In this document: one piece after another, positions 23,057 through 31,164 of the stretch
How the letters are laid out: the number at the start of each line of letters is the position of its first letter
Numbering within the stretch: the first letter of the stretch is position 1
DNA from: Ignavibacteriota bacterium
Lineage (GTDB): Bacteria; Bacteroidota; Ignavibacteria; SZUA-365
Assembly: GCA_016218045.1 (NCBI GenBank)
Contig: JACRFB010000023.1
Coordinates: 1 to 41,001, forward strand
Length of the DNA: 41,001 nucleotides
Direction of reading: 5' to 3'
The notes under the pieces: generated by a model
Databases searched by the model: none
Told to the model about the DNA's origin: nothing
What the model saw: the letters and a program-made list of their open reading frames with translations, nothing else
Position numbers and translations under genes: made by a program

Positions 23057-23497
23057 ATGGCCTACGCATCGCGCACCCGCATTATCGAGACACTTATCCC
23101 TGCCGGGGATATGTCGCTGCTCCTGGACGACGAGGTGGCTGACAACAACACCGTGACCTCTGCTCGGTTCGACGCGATCTGCCAGGCGGTAGACAACGAG
23201 CTCAACGCCATGCTGCGCGGCCTGTACGCAGTGCCGTTTTCAGAGGTGCCGGATCTGCTGGGGCGTATCGCTGACGCCAAGGTCGCTTATATGATGTACG
23301 GCCGTCGCCCTACACCAAAACCCGACAACATCACGGACGCCAACGCTTGGGCCGAAAAGCGGCTGGCTGACGTGCTCGCCCGCCGCGTACAGCTCACCGA
23401 AACGGCGTCGTCGCCCGTGCGTACACCGCCCCCCGTCGCATCCAAAAAGGATACGGACAGGATTTTCACCCAGGACATGTTGGACTCGATGCCGTGA
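23057..23497 (+). CDS. Head-tail connector, Mu gp36-like (DUF1320)
   Basis: The 146-residue product starts MAYASRTRIIETLIPAGDMS and continues with ICQAVDNELNAMLRGLYAVP and LLGRIADAKVAYMMYGRR, all typical of DUF1320. AGGGAA lies directly before the ATG. Proteins of this type are head-completion adaptors linking portal and tail. Its stop overlaps the next start. Confidence 0.88.
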   Translation: MAYASRTRIIETLIPAGDMSLLLDDEVADNNTVTSARFDAICQAVDNELNAMLRGLYAVPFSEVPDLLGRIADAKVAYMMYGRRPTPKPDNITDANAWAEKRLADVLARRVQLTETASSPVRTPPPVASKKDTDRIFTQDMLDSMP

Positions 23498-23925
23498 GTG
23501 CGTACGTATCCGCATTGGTTGATGCAATCGTGGCGCGCGTCCAGGAATCACTTGGCAGCGCGGCCTCGGTGGTCGCATTCCCCGACGCGCCGGAATCGTA
23601 TCCAGTAGTGCACCCTCAATGCTCGGTCCTGGTGCAGTACCAGGGCTCGTCGTATGTGCAAGCTGGGCCATTGACACATAAGCGCACTGCGCAGTTCGAT
23701 CTGCACATCCTTACGCCTGCGTTGCATGGATCTGCAGGCGCGGGTAAGTATATCGCCGAGGTTCTCGCATCTGTGTGCGGGTGGTCCCCGTCGAAGGGCT
23801 GTGGACGATTTGTGCCTGTTGCCGACGGGTATCTCACGCGTCTGTCTTCAGGGCTCTGGCAACACTACGTACGCGTGCGCACGCTCGTCCCCTATTATGG
23901 CCAATCCACAAAATCTGAGGTATAA
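23494..23925 (+). CDS. Tail-completion type protein, Mu gp37-like (DUF1834)
   Basis: The 143-residue product starts with GTG overlapping the previous stop. The segments VVHPQCSVLVQYQGSSY, KRTAQFDLHILTPALHG and WQHYVRVRTLVPYYG fit the DUF1834 family. It should act at the neck or tail terminator. Placement after the gp36-like gene matches Mu order. Confidence 0.82.
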   Translation: MSAYVSALVDAIVARVQESLGSAASVVAFPDAPESYPVVHPQCSVLVQYQGSSYVQAGPLTHKRTAQFDLHILTPALHGSAGAGKYIAEVLASVCGWSPSKGCGRFVPVADGYLTRLSSGLWQHYVRVRTLVPYYGQSTKSEV

Positions 23926-23926
23926 A

Positions 23927-24406
23927 GTGAAATCTTTCATTCTTCTGACCATCCTTTTTGCGTGCCTGGCACTCGCAGTCCCCGCTGCCGAGGCGCAGGT
24001 GTACACGGTGGCCGACACATTCGCGTTGTCTGGGGGGTTCCCTGGAGACGGCATCGGCAAGGACACGCTGCAGCAGACAGGGGAGAACGTCTCGACTCCA
24101 CGACTCGACTCGTTGCATGCTTTTCTGGAACACAGTGATTCGATCAACGTGGTTATTCTGGCGTCTCCTGTACACGCCGGCATATTCCAAACGGAGGCGC
24201 AGATCCTTGCTGACACTGTGCGTGTAAAGGCCGCAGCTAAAACGAAGGCGGGCACAATCGGTGTTACCTACCAGGAACTGAAACAGGCGTTTGCCGGGGC
24301 TGTGCCTCCAACGCTTCGGTTCTTCCAGTATGTCTACCGCCGCGGCACCGGGAAAAATACAGACGGAGGCAGCGCTGTGATGCTCATCAAGGAGATCACG
24401 CACTAA
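23927..24406 (+). CDS. Exported protein of unknown function
   Basis: The GTG at 23927 with TGAGG upstream gives 159 residues. An ATG at 23897 lies inside the previous gene. The N-terminus (VKSFILLTILFACLALAVPA, then AEAQ) is a Sec signal peptide with predicted cleavage at AEA/Q. The mature part alternates sheet and helix (SINVVILASPVHAGIF) and matches no family I know. It is the first of several exported products placed between head-completion and tail genes. Confidence 0.65.
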   Translation: MKSFILLTILFACLALAVPAAEAQVYTVADTFALSGGFPGDGIGKDTLQQTGENVSTPRLDSLHAFLEHSDSINVVILASPVHAGIFQTEAQILADTVRVKAAAKTKAGTIGVTYQELKQAFAGAVPPTLRFFQYVYRRGTGKNTDGGSAVMLIKEITH

Positions 24407-25017
24407 TGCGTCAGCGGCTGTTATACGCGCTCATCGGCGCACTGCTTAGCGGTGCGGCGGTATATGTCGGTCAGTCCGGTTGCGACAATCCTCCCGCAAC
24501 CGGACTGCCGGCCGGCGCGTACTCTGTGGCCTCGCAGACGCGTGCCGAGATCAACATCGACAGCATCCGCGCAGAGCTGGAGGTCGAGCTGCGCGCGGAG
24601 TTGCGTCCCGAGGTGCGGTATGTACGAATACGGGAGCCGCGTGGTTCGGATTCGCCGGCTGTCGCCGATTCGTCTATCGTCGACACGGGCGTTGTTGCCC
24701 AGGCCACTATGCACGCGGAAGGCTCGGCGGCGCTGGCGGAGCGCGATTCGTACATCCGCGAATTGCACGATCGCATAGACCAGAGCGAACGTATTCGCGA
24801 CATCATTGCGGTCGCTGAAATCAGTCAGCCTGACTCGGTGCGCGGCGGCCGTTTTTCCGCGCACCTGGAATTTTCCATGCGCGACGTGGAGTTCCGCAAC
24901 GTCGCGATCAGCTACGAAGCACCAGCGGATCCGTGGTACAGCAGCGTCAGCGAGTATCTGCCGTACGTAGCGGCCGTGATGGGTGTAGTCAAACTCACGT
25001 ACGACATCATCAAATAG
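24406..25017 (+). CDS. Membrane protein with periplasmic coiled coil, inner-spanin-like
   Basis: The 203-residue product has an N-terminal hydrophobic anchor (LLYALIGALLSGAAVYVG) and a charged helical middle (RAEINIDSIRAELEVELRAE; AERDSYIRELHDRIDQSERI). Near the C-terminus is a second hydrophobic stretch (LPYVAAVMGVVKLTYDII). It is coupled to the gene before it and lies next to a holin-like gene and the endolysin. A spanin role is plausible by layout. No outer-spanin partner was confirmed. Confidence 0.55.
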   Translation: MRQRLLYALIGALLSGAAVYVGQSGCDNPPATGLPAGAYSVASQTRAEINIDSIRAELEVELRAELRPEVRYVRIREPRGSDSPAVADSSIVDTGVVAQATMHAEGSAALAERDSYIRELHDRIDQSERIRDIIAVAEISQPDSVRGGRFSAHLEFSMRDVEFRNVAISYEAPADPWYSSVSEYLPYVAAVMGVVKLTYDIIK

Positions 25018-25025
25018 GATCAGTC

Positions 25026-25505
25026 ATGAAGACCATCGTCATGCTCAACCGTTTCGGCCGCGCGGCCATGATGTTCGCGCTTGCCGCATTCATTGTCACA
25101 AGCATTCTTGCGATCCCCGCCTCGGCGCAAACCGCCGCGGACTCGCTGTCCAGTGTGCCCACCGTCGTCACTGTCGATGTTTCGAAAATCAAATCGATTG
25201 GTGATGTGCTGCCCCTCGCGCTCGCGTTGCTGACCCCCTTTCTTATCGGGCTTACGAAATCCGTGCTGACCGTGCGCCGGCGCCAACCCGACGGCACGTA
25301 CGTCGACGAACTTCCCGCCTGGTTCCCGAAGTGGCTGCCACTCGTGCTTGCCCCGGTGGTGCCGTTTTTTGTGACGTGGATTGCGTCTCTCGCGGGCGCG
25401 CAGACAGCGTCGCCCCTGGCTGCAGTGTTGCTGGGCGCTCTCTCGGTTTACCTGCGTGAGATCTGGGATCAGATTCGTAAATCGCGCGCATCAGCCGCCG
25501 TCTGA
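25026..25505 (+). CDS. Holin-like membrane protein with cleavable signal peptide
   Basis: The 159-residue product begins with a signal peptide (MMFALAAFIVTSILAIPASA, then Q). It continues with hydrophobic segments PLALALLTPFLIGLTKSVL, WLPLVLAPVVPFFVTWIASL and PLAAVLLGALSVYL, and ends in a basic tail (REIWDQIRKSRASAAV). Size, topology and place before the endolysin suggest a holin. The ASA/Q signal site is unusual for one. Confidence 0.6.
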   Translation: MKTIVMLNRFGRAAMMFALAAFIVTSILAIPASAQTAADSLSSVPTVVTVDVSKIKSIGDVLPLALALLTPFLIGLTKSVLTVRRRQPDGTYVDELPAWFPKWLPLVLAPVVPFFVTWIASLAGAQTASPLAAVLLGALSVYLREIWDQIRKSRASAAV

Positions 25506-25506
25506 C

Positions 25507-26017
25507 ATGGGCACCATTCGGGCAATCTTTGGCCGGGACCATGTTGGCTGGGCGCTGATAGTCTGCGCTGCAGTGCTGGCTCCGCTTGTGTTGATGTATC
25601 AACACGCTGCTACTGCAGTGGTGTTTGCGTCAATGCTGTTCACTGCCTTCGACTTGTGCGGATTCAAGCATGTTCTAAACGACGGGCACGGTGCCATGCC
25701 TACCGCGTATTACCGCATCATGCAGGGGGGCGTTTCAAGTTGTGCTGTACTTCGCGATCTGGCAGGTCGCCGGCGCGAGAGCGCTTGCAGCCACCGCGCT
25801 TGTGTGGTGGACCGGTGGTTGCGACTTGCTCTACTATTTCCTCGGTAGATATCCGCTGTGGACCAAGAGCTGGACCTGGCTGTGGTGGACCCCCGGCGGC
25901 CTGCTCGCACTGGCCGGTGCATCGGGCAATCGTGACCGTATGTGGTATCCGTTGTGGGCAGTCATTGTGCAATCTGCTGCAGGGCTTGGCCTGGCGGCAT
26001 GGATAATCTGGAGGTGA
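25507..26017 (+). pseudogene. Membrane protein gene with frameshift at a G6 run
   Basis: The frame from the ATG at 25507 encodes a membrane protein (WALIVCAAVLAPLVLMYQHA, AVVFASMLFTAF) up to YYRIMQGG. It then turns into low-quality sequence ending at 25848. The +1 frame, continuing to 26017, carries the expected rest: QVVLYFAIWQVAGARALAAT, then WWTGGCDLLYYFLGRYPLW and a final membrane helix. The switch point is GGGGGG at 25725..25730; with five Gs one coherent protein of about 170 residues results. It may be a mutation, a sequencing error or programmed slippage. It lies within the lysis cassette. Confidence 0.7.
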
Positions 26018-26018
26018 T

Positions 26019-26693
26019 ATGCTGCTCCTGGGACATCATCCGAATGCTGAAGACCTCGAGGCTGAGGCAGGCCTTCGCGAGATTCGCGCGATGTATGAAT
26101 CGCTGCCGCATGATCTCGATACTGTGCGCACGGCGTACCTGCACACGTGTGACGCGTTCGTCGGCGTGCATGAGGTCGGCTCATCGAACAGTTCGTACTG
26201 GGTAGACAAGTTTCTGAATGCCCTCGGACTCGATGCAGGATTATCCTGGTGTATGGCGCTTGAGCAGTTCAAACTGCGGTTTGTGGCCTCCATCTGGGAC
26301 TTGCCGGATCTGATGGCGTTCAATAGTGGCGGGACTCAGGCATGCTACATGTATTACGAGAAGCGCGGCATGGTTTTTACGGATCCGGCGCGCTTGTCTT
26401 TGTGCGATCAGGTCATCTGGCGCAACGGCCTTACGGCGCACGGCCACGTTGGTGGTACATATCGGATCCAGTCGCAGACGTCAGGGCTGATCGTGACGAC
26501 GAACGAAGGTAACACCTCGACGGACGAGAAAACTCCCGGCCGCTGGCGAGACGGCGGGACGTGTGTCAATAAGGAATGGCGGGCTGATAAGTGGGGCAAG
26601 TGGGGCCAGCCGCGCAATCCCGGCCGATATGTACGTGGAGCAATCTCGTTCGAGATGCTCTACCTCGACGCAATAAAGCGCAAGGCGGCGTGA
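26019..26693 (+). CDS. Endolysin candidate, CHAP/NlpC-like cysteine peptidase-amidase
   Basis: The 224-residue product has GGAGG ahead of the ATG. It carries HEVGSSNSSYWVDKFLNALG, then a catalytic-type SWCMALEQF (C78), a histidine-bearing AHGHVGGTYRI (H141/H143) and a polar TTNEGNTS (N162). This matches Cys-His-Asn peptidoglycan hydrolases of the CHAP/NlpC-P60 kind. No signal peptide is present, so release through a holin is expected. Membrane-protein genes lie directly upstream. Confidence 0.8.
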   Translation: MLLLGHHPNAEDLEAEAGLREIRAMYESLPHDLDTVRTAYLHTCDAFVGVHEVGSSNSSYWVDKFLNALGLDAGLSWCMALEQFKLRFVASIWDLPDLMAFNSGGTQACYMYYEKRGMVFTDPARLSLCDQVIWRNGLTAHGHVGGTYRIQSQTSGLIVTTNEGNTSTDEKTPGRWRDGGTCVNKEWRADKWGKWGQPRNPGRYVRGAISFEMLYLDAIKRKAA

Positions 26694-26694
26694 T

Positions 26695-26979
26695 GTGGAA
26701 CTCTCGATCGTCCATGATACCGCGACGGGATGGCAGCTCGCACGGCAGCGCAGGCACGAGGAAACCGTGTCAACGCCGGCGACAGAAATCACCATCGAGC
26801 ATGCCATCGATTATCGGTATCCGAAGGTCGACTGCTACGACGCCGCCGGATACCTCGTGCCGCCGTCGCGCATCCTGGAACTCGAGTGCGGCGAGCATTC
26901 GCCGGTCACCGCGAATCGGTATTTCGTGCGCATCATTTTTGCTGATGCTTTTTCTGGCGTCATCGTTTTGCACGACTGA
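26695..26979 (+). CDS. Unknown small protein between endolysin and fibre genes
   Basis: The GTG at 26695 follows the endolysin stop by one base and gives 94 residues (VELSIVHDTATGWQLARQRR). The middle and end are beta-rich (TEITIEHAIDYRYPKVDCYD; NRYFVRIIFADAFSGVIVL). No family was recognised. The 3' end overlaps the start of the next gene in another frame. A small virion or chaperone protein is possible. Confidence 0.55.
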   Translation: MELSIVHDTATGWQLARQRRHEETVSTPATEITIEHAIDYRYPKVDCYDAAGYLVPPSRILELECGEHSPVTANRYFVRIIFADAFSGVIVLHD

Positions 26980-28690
26980 TGCCCATGCGCAGATCGCGTT
27001 CGGTGGTGGTGTGAAACGCATCACATTGGCCCGTCGTGATAGCGTGGCTGTCGATACGCTGTGGCTGCTGCAGTATTGGCTGCGTTCGAAGATCGACAGT
27101 GCGATCGCCGCAAATCCCGCTGCTGCAGATTCGTTGTTCGGCAGGCGACCGCATGATTGGAATGCGTCACAGCGGTGGCGCGATACTCTCGCAGCTGCAG
27201 AGACGGCAATCCCGTGGTCATTCCAGGAAATGGATACCACGCTCGCATGGTGGGCACTGACGTTGACGGCCAACGAGTGGACGAATGGACCGGCTGGCTC
27301 TCCGAACTACACCGATCGCGTGATGCGCTTCGGATACAACATGGAGCGCGACGATCTCTCCGAACCGTCTATCGGTCAGCAGTATGAATCGAAGTACTAC
27401 AACAGTAAGTGGATGATGGAATGGCATCTGGCGACCGTCGGCATCGACGGCACAAACCACCGTCCACTGTCGGCAACGTTTGATCGATACCGTGGGCACA
27501 TGCTCGAGCTGACGGTCGAGTCACGCGTCACCGGCTTTCGCGGCGATGGTCATGGAGAGCCGTGGCTGTACCTGGATGCAGACGATGATTCGACGTCGCC
27601 GGGTGTCGGGAGCGTCAAACTCTTGAACGGATCAACACTCCAGGCCGCAGATCCAAACGTGAGTATCGTCAACGCCTCGAACAACAGCACGATCCAGAAC
27701 GTGATATCGACGGGCGGCAATACGCAGCTCTACTTCGGTTCGTCTGGTTGGACTGACCTGAACCTGCAGGCCGGTACGAAGACTTTCACGCTGAACTACG
27801 CCGGCATCATTTCACAGAACATCTTCGTGGCCACCGATGCCTCAGATACGACCGGCGTGTTGGGCTTTAATGAATATGGATGGTTGAGGAAACGTTGGCT
27901 TGTGACGATAGGCCAGGTCAACGCACGCGTGTCAGCGGGTCTGGATTCGGCGTTTACTCAGACTGGCGGGCGCCGGCTCAACGTTGCAAATCTGTCTCAC
28001 GGGTCAAACGGCCAGTACCTGGTGATGTTTGGCGGGGCCCCATCGTGGGTCACGCCGTCGTGGGCGACGGCAGGTAGCATTGCAGACTCGATACGCGAGC
28101 TGCTTGACGGCACGCGGAAATTCCATCACTCACGGATTGATTTTACAGGTTACTCGTCCGGGTTATCCGCGGACAGCGTACGGCGGCTTGGGCGCCAGTA
28201 CATCGCGCCCATGGCACAGATGACGTTCTGGAATACGAGCGATACGGCGGCTCTCAGGTTCTTTCACGCAGACGCGGCGGGCGGTGTGAATACTGGTCCT
28301 GGATCCTCGGCGCTGCTGTTTCATGCTCCGTATCCATTGGTGATTGACCGCATGGTAATCACCCATAGTCGAGACACATCCACCACGGCGCGCAGGCGTG
28401 ATACCCTCGTAACGTTCACGCTACGGGATTCAATACCACAGGGCGCAGCCGTATACGTCTACTACGCAGGATCGGCGGTGTCGACGGTGTACAACGGCAG
28501 CGGCCTGCAAATCGTTGGCATGGGGTACAAGGCTCTAAACGACCTCAATACGTTCTATTTCGTAGGTCAAAAAATACAGGTACCGCTGATAGTGCCGAAC
28601 ATGCTGATGTCTCGTCGAGGTGTTCGTGACCAGGACTGGCTGTCGTGCACGGTGTCGTTTATCGAAAAAGTCCCGGGGTTAATATACTGA
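26945..28690 (+). CDS. Large exported beta-rich protein, fibre/adhesin-like
   Basis: The frame is open further upstream, but the ATG at 26945 (or TTG at 26939) places a signal peptide, LFLASSFCTTDAHAQ, at the N-terminus with an AHA/Q site. The 581-residue product is rich in Thr, Ser, Gly and Asn. It contains a possible carbohydrate-binding or jelly-roll-like region (YRGHMLELTVESRVTGF) and fibre-like text (GRRLNVANLSHGSNGQYLVM). No family assignment is safe. A receptor-binding or surface-exposed role is likely by composition and position. Confidence 0.6.
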   Translation: MLFLASSFCTTDAHAQIAFGGGVKRITLARRDSVAVDTLWLLQYWLRSKIDSAIAANPAAADSLFGRRPHDWNASQRWRDTLAAAETAIPWSFQEMDTTLAWWALTLTANEWTNGPAGSPNYTDRVMRFGYNMERDDLSEPSIGQQYESKYYNSKWMMEWHLATVGIDGTNHRPLSATFDRYRGHMLELTVESRVTGFRGDGHGEPWLYLDADDDSTSPGVGSVKLLNGSTLQAADPNVSIVNASNNSTIQNVISTGGNTQLYFGSSGWTDLNLQAGTKTFTLNYAGIISQNIFVATDASDTTGVLGFNEYGWLRKRWLVTIGQVNARVSAGLDSAFTQTGGRRLNVANLSHGSNGQYLVMFGGAPSWVTPSWATAGSIADSIRELLDGTRKFHHSRIDFTGYSSGLSADSVRRLGRQYIAPMAQMTFWNTSDTAALRFFHADAAGGVNTGPGSSALLFHAPYPLVIDRMVITHSRDTSTTARRRDTLVTFTLRDSIPQGAAVYVYYAGSAVSTVYNGSGLQIVGMGYKALNDLNTFYFVGQKIQVPLIVPNMLMSRRGVRDQDWLSCTVSFIEKVPGLIY

Positions 28691-29046
28691 TGAAAACCGT
28701 GTTGATGCTGGTAGTGATGTGTGCCACTCTATGTGCACAGACTACAGTCGAGAGCGTTCCGTACGAGCAGGACAACGACTCGCGTATCTCACTGCGCGGC
28801 ACACGATTCGTGTTCACCGACTTGGCGGGGCTCGTCCAGATTGGACCGGATGACAGTGCTACTGTGTCGATCGACGGGCTGACGTCCACAGATTTTGCGA
28901 TTGTGTCGTATGCCAACCGCGGCCCCGTGCTGCAGGCCGCCGAGGAGCCAAACGTCGGGTGGGCGATCTGGCAGGATGGCATACTCACCGTATACGGTCG
29001 TAATGACAGCTACGTGCTGTACCTTATTCTAAGGGTTTTGCAATGA
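28690..29046 (+). CDS. Small exported protein, fibre-operon partner
   Basis: The ATG overlaps the upstream stop (TGATG), giving 118 residues. VLMLVVMCATLCAQ is a signal peptide with an LCA/Q site. The mature part is beta-rich (SRISLRGTRFVFTDLAGLVQ; VGWAIWQDGILTVYGRNDSY) and could be a small beta-sandwich. No family was recognised. Tight coupling to the genes on either side suggests they act together. Confidence 0.6.
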   Translation: MKTVLMLVVMCATLCAQTTVESVPYEQDNDSRISLRGTRFVFTDLAGLVQIGPDDSATVSIDGLTSTDFAIVSYANRGPVLQAAEEPNVGWAIWQDGILTVYGRNDSYVLYLILRVLQ

Positions 29047-30740
29047 AGCATCTGCTGATTGTTCTGGCGCTGCTGGTGGCGGTGATAGATATGGCCGCTC
29101 AGCCTCGCATCTGCCGTATCACAGGCGAGCTGCGCTTGATTGATGGATCAGTGGCCGCCGGGGCTCGTCTGCGAATATCGCGGCTGCGTCCTGCCGGATC
29201 TACGACATACCAAGTGCTCACGAAGCCTGTTGAGGACACCGCGGATGCGAACGGCATTATCGCAATCGACGTAATCGCAAATAGCGTCATCAGCGTGTGG
29301 TCACCTGACAGATTTCCTGCAAACGGGTATCCTACCTCGGCACCAGGGATTGATTTGGTAGTACCAGATGCAGACGCTGCAGTGCTTGGGGCGTTGTCGC
29401 CGGCTCCAGCTCTTCCGTCGTACACTGCAGTCCTCGGGCTGCCCATTATGGTGAAACATGGCAGCGATTCCGCCCTGGCTCGATCCGTCGTATTTACAGG
29501 ATCAGGCGTGGGCAGCGTACTCTTCGATGCATGGACCGCCACCGTCACGATCACCGGCGGCGCTGGTGCTGCGGACACGAGCGGGACGTGGTTCAATACC
29601 GCCCACACGCGCATGGAGCAAACGGACGCAGCGATTGCTGCTGCCGCCGTTGCAGCACAAGGCACTGCAGATGCAGCCGGCGCCGCGGCGGCCACCGCGC
29701 AGAGCACTGCAGACGGTGCGGCGAGCGCAGCAGCCACTGCGCAAAGCACCGCAAATGGAGCGGCGAGCGCGGCGGCCACCGCGCAGAGCACTGCAGACGG
29801 CGCGGCGAGCGCAGCAGCCACTGCGCAAAGCACCGCAAATGGAGCGGCGAGCGCAGCGGCCACCGCGCAGAGCACTGCAGACGGTGCGGCCTCAACGATC
29901 TCTAGTCACGCGGCGAATACAAACAATCCGCACTCGGTCACGGCTGCACAGGTGGGAGCGCCGACAACCTCGACGTTCATTGCGGAACAGGCATTGAATG
30001 CGAACGAACACGCGGCGCTGCGCGACTCCTCTAGGGGCTGGCGCACCTTTGTACGTCCTGCGGCGCTTGATACATGCATCGATGTTGACAGCTCGACTGC
30101 AGGGCTGTATGTACTCTCCATCAACATTGACTGCATCCGAGACAGTGGCCTGTTGGGTCCAATGCTGGATAAAATGTATGCACGTTCAGGAGGCAGCGCA
30201 ACTCTTCCGGACTCGGTGCACGCAGAGATATTCGCGTCCGACACGAGCGGCGGCTGGTTTATCGACAGTTGCTACGTATATCGCAACCAGGTGTTCGTGC
30301 CGCGCGGATCGGCAACATATAAACTCGGCTGGGTAGAGTACACGGTTTCAATCACAAACCAGATGAGCGGCAAGCCGTATTTCGAGATCGACGTTGCGGC
30401 GGACACATCAAACGGTTGGTATCTCACGGGCTGCGGCGAGGCGACGATAAGCAGCCCGGCAAGTACTACGAACAACTGCCGAGGAAAATACGGTTTCGGC
30501 AACGGCGACGCCTACGTGGTGACAATGTATGTTGGGAATGCGGGCCGCAACCCCACCCCGACGATGGTGTTTTACCAAACCGGGACCGCGACTTGGAACG
30601 CACGCCGCACACTGCGCGTATCAACTACCGGAGCCAACATCTACGACGGCATGACGATGACGATCCGAATCGAGGTCGCCGGGACAAACACGTCCACGGG
30701 AACCATGTACGCAACAATTCGACCAGGGAGAGGTGCATGA
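29043..30740 (+). CDS. Long fibre protein with signal peptide and Ala-rich repeats
   Basis: The 565-residue product begins with a signal peptide (MKHLLIVLALLVAVIDMAA, then Q). A small Ig-like or carboxypeptidase-regulatory-like domain follows (ICRITGELRLIDGSVAAGAR). Residues 217-286 are five 14-residue repeats of the type ATAQSTADGAASAA, probably a helical stalk. Then comes NTNNPHSVTAAQVGAPTT, a motif common in tail fibres, and a C-terminal beta domain of about 240 residues, the likely ligand-binding head. The signal peptide is hard to reconcile with cytoplasmic virion assembly. Confidence 0.72.
   Translation: MKHLLIVLALLVAVIDMAAQPRICRITGELRLIDGSVAAGARLRISRLRPAGSTTYQVLTKPVEDTADANGIIAIDVIANSVISVWSPDRFPANGYPTSAPGIDLVVPDADAAVLGALSPAPALPSYTAVLGLPIMVKHGSDSALARSVVFTGSGVGSVLFDAWTATVTITGGAGAADTSGTWFNTAHTRMEQTDAAIAAAAVAAQGTADAAGAAAATAQSTADGAASAAATAQSTANGAASAAATAQSTADGAASAAATAQSTANGAASAAATAQSTADGAASTISSHAANTNNPHSVTAAQVGAPTTSTFIAEQALNANEHAALRDSSRGWRTFVRPAALDTCIDVDSSTAGLYVLSINIDCIRDSGLLGPMLDKMYARSGGSATLPDSVHAEIFASDTSGGWFIDSCYVYRNQVFVPRGSATYKLGWVEYTVSITNQMSGKPYFEIDVAADTSNGWYLTGCGEATISSPASTTNNCRGKYGFGNGDAYVVTMYVGNAGRNPTPTMVFYQTGTATWNARRTLRVSTTGANIYDGMTMTIRIEVAGTNTSTGTMYATIRPGRGA
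29691..29900 (+). repeat. Five 42-bp tandem repeats in the fibre stalk
   Basis: Units start at 29691, 29733, 29775, 29817 and 29859. Each encodes 14 residues, with Asp or Asn alternating at one position (STADGAAS, STANGAAS), so units 1, 3 and 5 and units 2 and 4 resemble each other most. This is an 84-bp higher-order period. Copy number could change by recombination or slippage and alter stalk length. Confidence 0.9.
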
Positions 30741-30781
30741 TGAAAACTATTAGAAAATTTAACCTGATGGAGAAGCTATGA
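30737..30781 (+). CDS. Possible 14-residue leader peptide
   Basis: An AT-rich mini-ORF (MMKTIRKFNLMEKL) overlaps the fibre stop and the next gene's start (ATGA). AGGGAGAGG lies upstream. It may couple translation of the small membrane-protein genes. Evidence is only position and ribosome site. Confidence 0.3.
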   Translation: MMKTIRKFNLMEKL

Positions 30782-30972
30782 ATCACGACACTTTAAAAAC
30801 CGCACTCGATGCGCTGATCTCCCGCGCCGACACGCTTGCATCCAACGCAGCACCGCATGGCATGATTGTCGACGTCCCTTGGTGGCTCGGCCCCGCGTTG
30901 CTTGTTGGCGTTGTTGCGGTTGTCGGCTTGGTCGCGCTCTTCTCGTCCTGGGCCTGGCGAGGTTTTCCATGA
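30778..30972 (+). CDS. Small membrane protein (64 residues)
   Basis: The ATG follows ATGGAGAAGCT. After an amphipathic first half (MNHDTLKTALDALISRADTL) there is one membrane helix (WLGPALLVGVVAVVGLVALF) and a short tail. It pairs with a second small membrane gene directly downstream. Holin, antiholin or exclusion roles are possible; none is shown. Confidence 0.6.
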   Translation: MNHDTLKTALDALISRADTLASNAAPHGMIVDVPWWLGPALLVGVVAVVGLVALFSSWAWRGFP

Positions 30973-31130
30973 TAAGCCATCTCCTGCAGCTATTGATGCT
31001 GCACGGCGGCGATTTTAAGCCCCTGATTGGGTTCTTGGCAGTGGCCGCTGTCGCTGTTGTACTCATCCTGCTGGGCGCCGGATGGGGGATCGTGAAACTC
31101 ATCAAGTTTCTCAGGAGTCGTCATGGCTGA
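30969..31130 (+). CDS. Small membrane protein (53 residues)
   Basis: The ATG at 30969 overlaps the upstream stop (ATGA). A single membrane helix (IGFLAVAAVAVVLILLGAGW) is followed by a basic end (KLIKFLRSRHG), so the C-terminus should stay in the cytoplasm. It probably acts with the preceding membrane protein. Confidence 0.55.
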   Translation: MISHLLQLLMLHGGDFKPLIGFLAVAAVAVVLILLGAGWGIVKLIKFLRSRHG

Positions 31131-31164
31131 CGAGAAGAGCCGGAGTAAATATGTCAGCCGTTGA
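31123..31164 (+). CDS. Possible 13-residue peptide
   Basis: The mini-ORF MADEKSRSKYVSR has a strong AGGAG at 31113..31117 before its ATG and overlaps both neighbours. It may be a translational coupler for the gene starting at 31151. Support is limited to the start site. Confidence 0.25.
   Translation: MADEKSRSKYVSR

Noticed and set aside
21438-23069. 543-codon minus-strand frame opposite the capsid genes
   Set aside because: It lies antisense to well-recognised decoration and capsid genes and is a product of high-GC codon bias.
29099-29875. Long minus-strand frame opposite the fibre gene
   Set aside because: It is a mirror of the Ala-rich repeats, has no ribosome site and encodes only low-complexity text.
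29691-29900. CRISPR or satellite repeats
   Set aside because: The 42-bp units are contiguous, lack spacers and encode an in-frame Ala-rich stalk.
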